From Cylindrotheca closterium (Eukaryota > Bacillariophyta > Bacillariophyceae > Bacillariales > Bacillariaceae): DNA of 64,000 nt. This document shows positions 61,109-64,000 of the stretch, piece by piece. Position 1 is the stretch's first letter. The number at the start of each line of letters is the position of its first letter. The position numbers and the translations under genes were made by a program. The DNA is taken from assembly GCA_933822405.4 (NCBI GenBank), contig CAKOGP040001803.1, positions 310,001 to 374,000 on the forward strand, read 5' to 3'. The notes beneath the pieces were generated by a model. That model did no database searches. It saw only the letters and a program-made list of their open reading frames with translations, and was not told where the DNA came from.

Positions 61109-61390
61109 TCATTCTGACTCAGAATCAGTGTCCCAATCTTGTTCCCAATCTTCAATCTTTTGTACTGTTGGATCAAAAACCTTCGCTAGCCAGCTCATTT
61201 CATCATCTGCATCTTCAGAAGCATCAGAGATGGATGCTTCAGCGTTTTCTGTCACAATATTCTCGGTTTGGCCAATAGACTGCATGCTTTCAATGACAAT
61301 GCCTTCCGTGTCCCACGATATTGGTTGCTCCTGATCCTTGGCAAAAGCTCCAGGCGTTTTCAAACCATTTTTTTCTGTAACAGTTGACAT
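61109..61390 (-). CDS. Small acidic protein of unknown function
   Basis: 93 residues from the ATG at 61390. It is very acidic and probably disordered, with a conserved-looking end MSWLAKVFDPTVQKIEDWEQDWDTDSESE in which Trp-rich pairs alternate with acid. That recalls short linear binding motifs, but I cannot name a family. It is convergent with the SET-like gene (145 bp) and divergent from DJ-1. No intron or signal peptide. Confidence 0.55.
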   Translation of the reverse strand: MSTVTEKNGLKTPGAFAKDQEQPISWDTEGIVIESMQSIGQTENIVTENAEASISDASEDADDEMSWLAKVFDPTVQKIEDWEQDWDTDSESE

Positions 61391-61758
61391 CTTTTGAGTG
61401 AGTTCAATTGAGCTAAATTTTAAATTCTAAATGGACCTAGTCCTAGATGGAAAGGTTCCGCTATAATTGTGACATGGTTCGAGATTGCAAACGGAGTATG
61501 ATACGATATAGTATGGTAGTGGGATTGCAAAAGAAACGGTCTTGGAATCGTACGTACTACAGTATCAGTATTTTAATACCTGTACACCGGTATGTTTAAA
61601 ATACCTTCCGAGTAGTGCAAGTCAGACGGTTTCATTCGTTCTGTTCGCGAGTTGGCAAGATTTCAAAATGCCGGGGGTCACTTTCCCCCGATATCCGGGG
61701 GAAAGATCGATACGAAGCATGGATCTTCTTAGATCGTGTTGATAGCAGCCTTATTATC
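61391..61758. promoter_or_regulatory. Divergent spacer, acidic protein / DJ-1
   Basis: 368 bp. It contains a CACCGGTA element near 61586-61592 inside a GTAC/GTAT-rich stretch, and an inverted repeat around 61670-61705 (GGGGGTCACTTTCCCCCG with ATCCGGGGGAAAG) that could form a hairpin. No gene is evident. Confidence 0.45.
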
Positions 61759-62809
61759 ATGAGAAACATTCTGCTTGCCGTTGCAGTTTTGGGATCTCGT
61801 TCTTCGAGCGCCTTTGTTTCTCCTTCTTCCTCTCGTTGTTTTCACACATCATCACTTGCCATGGCGAAGAGAGTTTTGGTTCCGGTCGCTGAAGGGTACG
61901 AAGAAGCCAAAAATATGATTGCAGATAACAAACCTTGACAACAAATCTCACTAAACAGTGTCTTTCTCGATTCGATTGTCAGTTCTGAGGAGATTGAAAC
62001 CACTTGTATCACCGACACACTGACAAGGTGAGTTTGATACCCTTGATTCACGATTACTTGCTTTTCGCTTTTCATGTTCTCAACAGTCGCATTCTGCAAA
62101 GGTTTGGGGCGGAAGTTACCATTGCCAGTGTGATGCCTGGTGAACTTGTTTGCAAAATGAGTCGCGGAATCAAGGTGAGCTATAGACAATTTATTCGTAA
62201 TCTCAATTTCCCCTTTTGAATGTTCTCAACAACAACAACAAATGAACTAAAATTTAAGGTTATGGCGGATGTCAACATTGACGAGGCAGCCAAGGAAGAG
62301 TGGGACCTGATTGTTCTGCCAGGAGGAATGCCAGGTACGAAAACTCTGTTGAGATGGCGCTAGCGATGACACATTTATTCTCATATACTTGCTTCATGAA
62401 AGGTGCTGAACATCTTCGAGATTCAGCGGCACTTATTGGACTCTTGGAAAAGCAAAAGAGTCAAAATAAGCCATACGCAGCTATCTGCGCCGCACCTGCC
62501 GTGGTCTTGGCTTCAAAAGGCCTTCTAGAAGGAGAGGGTGCCACATGTTATCCTGCTCCTGGTTTTAGGTACGATTAGACACCGACCACTTTTTGTCAAT
62601 TGTATCGATGATTCTCACAGACTCGTACTCGTCACCCACCAAACAGATCAAAACTTACAAACCCCACTGATGATGAAGTTGCGTTCACAGTTGGAAAAGT
62701 TACTACATCTAAGGGACCTGGAACTGCTCTAAAGTTTGCATTGGAACTTGGAGAGCAGCTTTTTGGCAAAGAAGCGCGTGCCAAGATTCAAAGCGAGATG
62801 CTGGTTTGA
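61759..62809 (+). CDS. Plastid-targeted DJ-1/PfpI family protein
   Basis: Six exons (61759-61895, 61983-62027, 62102-62174, 62259-62334, 62403-62568, 62647-62809), introns 68-87 bp, 219 residues; the most intron-rich gene here. Residues 1-18 are a signal peptide (SRSSSA|FVSPSSSR), plastid type. The DJ-1 core begins KRVLVPVAEGSEEIETTCITDTLTRFGAEVTIAS; Glu51 and the nucleophile Cys139 (YAAICAAPAVVLAS) correspond to human Glu18 and Cys106. VVLPGGMPG-like LIVLPGGMPGAEHLRDS and VTTSKGPGTALKFALELGEQL complete the fold. DJ-1 proteins are redox-sensitive and have been reported as methylglyoxal-handling (glyoxalase III) enzymes; a plastid protective role is inferred. Exon joints were fixed by phase and all restore family residues. 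Confidence 0.92.
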
Positions 62810-64000
62810 ACAAATTACGTTTGCAGCTAGTGTAGTAGGTTCTACTTTGCATTACAGCGCACTTTCATATTCAACATCTTGAATCATCCGTCGTCATCCT
62901 CTTCACTACTGTAACTAGTTCATGTAATACGAAACTAAACAAGTCCTGCCTGTGTGTCAATACGGCATTTTCGTAACCAAGAAATCAGAATTGGAAAAAA
63001 AATGTGATAGGAGTCTGATGACAGCTGTGGCAAAACGATTTTGTATTTGGATCATTGAGAAACTTTCAGTTAAGAGGTGAGTAATTAGCATGTTTCGACA
63101 TTGCAGGGAGAATGATTAGATTTACAAACACTCCGACTGTACTATACAGCAAGAGTTGGTAACATTTAGGATTTTGTCAATTTTGGGCAAAAGGTTCTCT
63201 ATTTTCGATTTCCTGAGGTTACCGGGCGATTGTGAATGACGATCCAAGTGTTTTGATAGGAAGAGTATGACTCCTTTTTTGGATGAAAATACCGTGGCTA
63301 TGACGGTTGCCTTGGCACTCGACACTAACAAGCAGAATTTTGATGTCGTTGCAGCCGCAGCTCGCATGGGTATCAATTCACTTCCAGATTATGTATGGAG
63401 GACTAGCTCATTGACCTACGCAATTGGTCAGAAGATGAATGTTACATCTCTATTCTAGGAGTTACTGTATGGTTTGCGCCAGTGGCATATTGATCGCCGA
63501 TCTTTCAATTTGGTAGCTACTTGACTCTGGTGACCCCCACCTCACACAGAGCATTCATTCATTCGATGTATCGATCGAGTGAGTAGTAGAGGACGTCCGG
63601 GATATGATACGATAACAAAGAGTGAGGATATGATATTAAAAACTGCGGCTAAAAACTGCGGAGGAAAACCCAATTCTTCAAGCAGTTGGTAGTGAGAAAC
63701 GAATGTCGACATCAAGACGCAATCGCAAATGCTTGGTTGGGACCAGCTTTTGCGACTAAGTTTCCCTCTACAATAAGAGAAGAAATTGCGGTCTTGACAT
63801 CTGCGTCTGGGAGGAATAGGGCTCATGCAGATTTGTTCACTGACAAGCCAATGCCACCCTTCCTCTCCACTTTTGGCCGCCCTTTTTCGTCGAGAACCAC
63901 CGAATGGAAAGGCAGCAATGCTGACTAAAGATCATACTGTAGATTTGGAATTTTCCTGATTGGACGCCAAGAAGAACGAGATGGAGTAGGAACCCATCGC
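62810..64000. other. Right-edge region with little coding evidence
   Basis: About 1.2 kb, the longest gene-poor stretch of the window. It is AT-rich to about 63240. One short ATG frame (63267-63458) and a longer frame without an early ATG (63686-63928) are present, overlapped by minus-strand frames. No repeat, RNA gene or transposon hallmark was seen. A gene starting beyond the edge could use part of it as promoter. Confidence 0.4.
63267..63458 (+). CDS. Possible short gene or gene remnant
   Basis: 63 residues, MTPFLDENTVAMTVALALDTNKQNFDVVAAAARMGINSLPDYVW and a short tail. Amino-acid composition and the amphipathic helix pattern look more protein-like than random frames nearby, but no family is recognised. 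It could be a short gene, one exon of a gene, or a relic of a larger one. Confidence 0.25.
   Translation: MTPFLDENTVAMTVALALDTNKQNFDVVAAAARMGINSLPDYVWRTSSLTYAIGQKMNVTSLF

Noticed and set aside
61109..61390. Assignment of the small acidic protein as DSS1/SEM1
   Set aside because: Only the short W-E-x-x-W-D pattern agrees; the second acidic/Trp block and the C-terminal helix of DSS1 are missing.
63686..63928. An 80-codon plus-strand frame near the right edge
   Set aside because: It starts at TTG, has no early ATG, and no domain is recognisable.
1..64000. CRISPR arrays, bacterial operons, rRNA or tRNA genes, transposon genes
   Set aside because: No regular direct repeats with spacers, no cloverleaf or rRNA-like sequence recognised by eye, and no transposase, reverse transcriptase or integrase motifs in any frame examined.

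Overview
The window looks like gene-dense nuclear DNA from a photosynthetic stramenopile, most probably a diatom. Nearly every gene is eukaryotic, and many are split by small GT-AG introns; I infer 37, of about 52-193 bp. Eight proteins begin with a signal peptide followed at once by Phe at the predicted cleavage site (the 'ASAF'-type bipartite plastid signal of secondary red plastids). Genus and species cannot be fixed from sequence alone. All splice models were built by eye from frame, splice consensus and protein-family fit.

Layout. 1-8.1 kb: a partial gene at the left edge, EIF1AD, an orphan protein, an ANTH-domain protein carrying a signal peptide, adenylate kinase AK6 and the NatA subunit NAA15. 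8.4-20.2 kb: an ISD11/LYRM4-type protein, UDP-GlcNAc pyrophosphorylase, a large LRR protein, an alanine aminotransferase fused to an EF-hand, a small EF-hand protein, a plastid carotenoid-isomerase-like enzyme and the Fe-S targeting factor CIAO2/MIP18. 20.5-30.5 kb: an orphan membrane protein, a double HVA22/REEP protein, RAD9, prefoldin 3, a GT14 glycosyltransferase and an acylated cyclophilin. 30.7-43.6 kb: a RAD7-like LRR protein, a plastid STI1 protein, REV1, SRR1, a TrmB-like plastid methyltransferase, a plastid protein with three thioredoxin folds, MPDU1 and an SGNH hydrolase. 44-64 kb: a SWI/SNF ATPase with bromodomain, plastid BolA, Mg-chelatase subunit D, a small plastid membrane protein, RAD17, MYG1, a SET-like protein, a small acidic protein and plastid DJ-1. 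The last 1.2 kb is nearly empty.

Genes are not in operons; many are divergent or convergent pairs with short spacers (as little as 9 bp between stop codons). Loose themes are DNA-damage response (RAD9, RAD17, REV1, RAD7-like), iron-sulfur biology (LYRM4-like, CIAO2, BolA, glutaredoxin-fold protein) and plastid metabolism. I do not see a clear new multi-gene system. The most interesting items are unusual architectures (signal-peptide ANTH protein, Ca2+-binding aminotransferase, a plastid triple thioredoxin-fold protein lacking active-site Cys in one domain, acylated cyclophilin, MYG1 with an altered metal motif) and a family of TACCGGTA palindromes in spacers, including a perfect 20-bp palindrome at 25533-25552.
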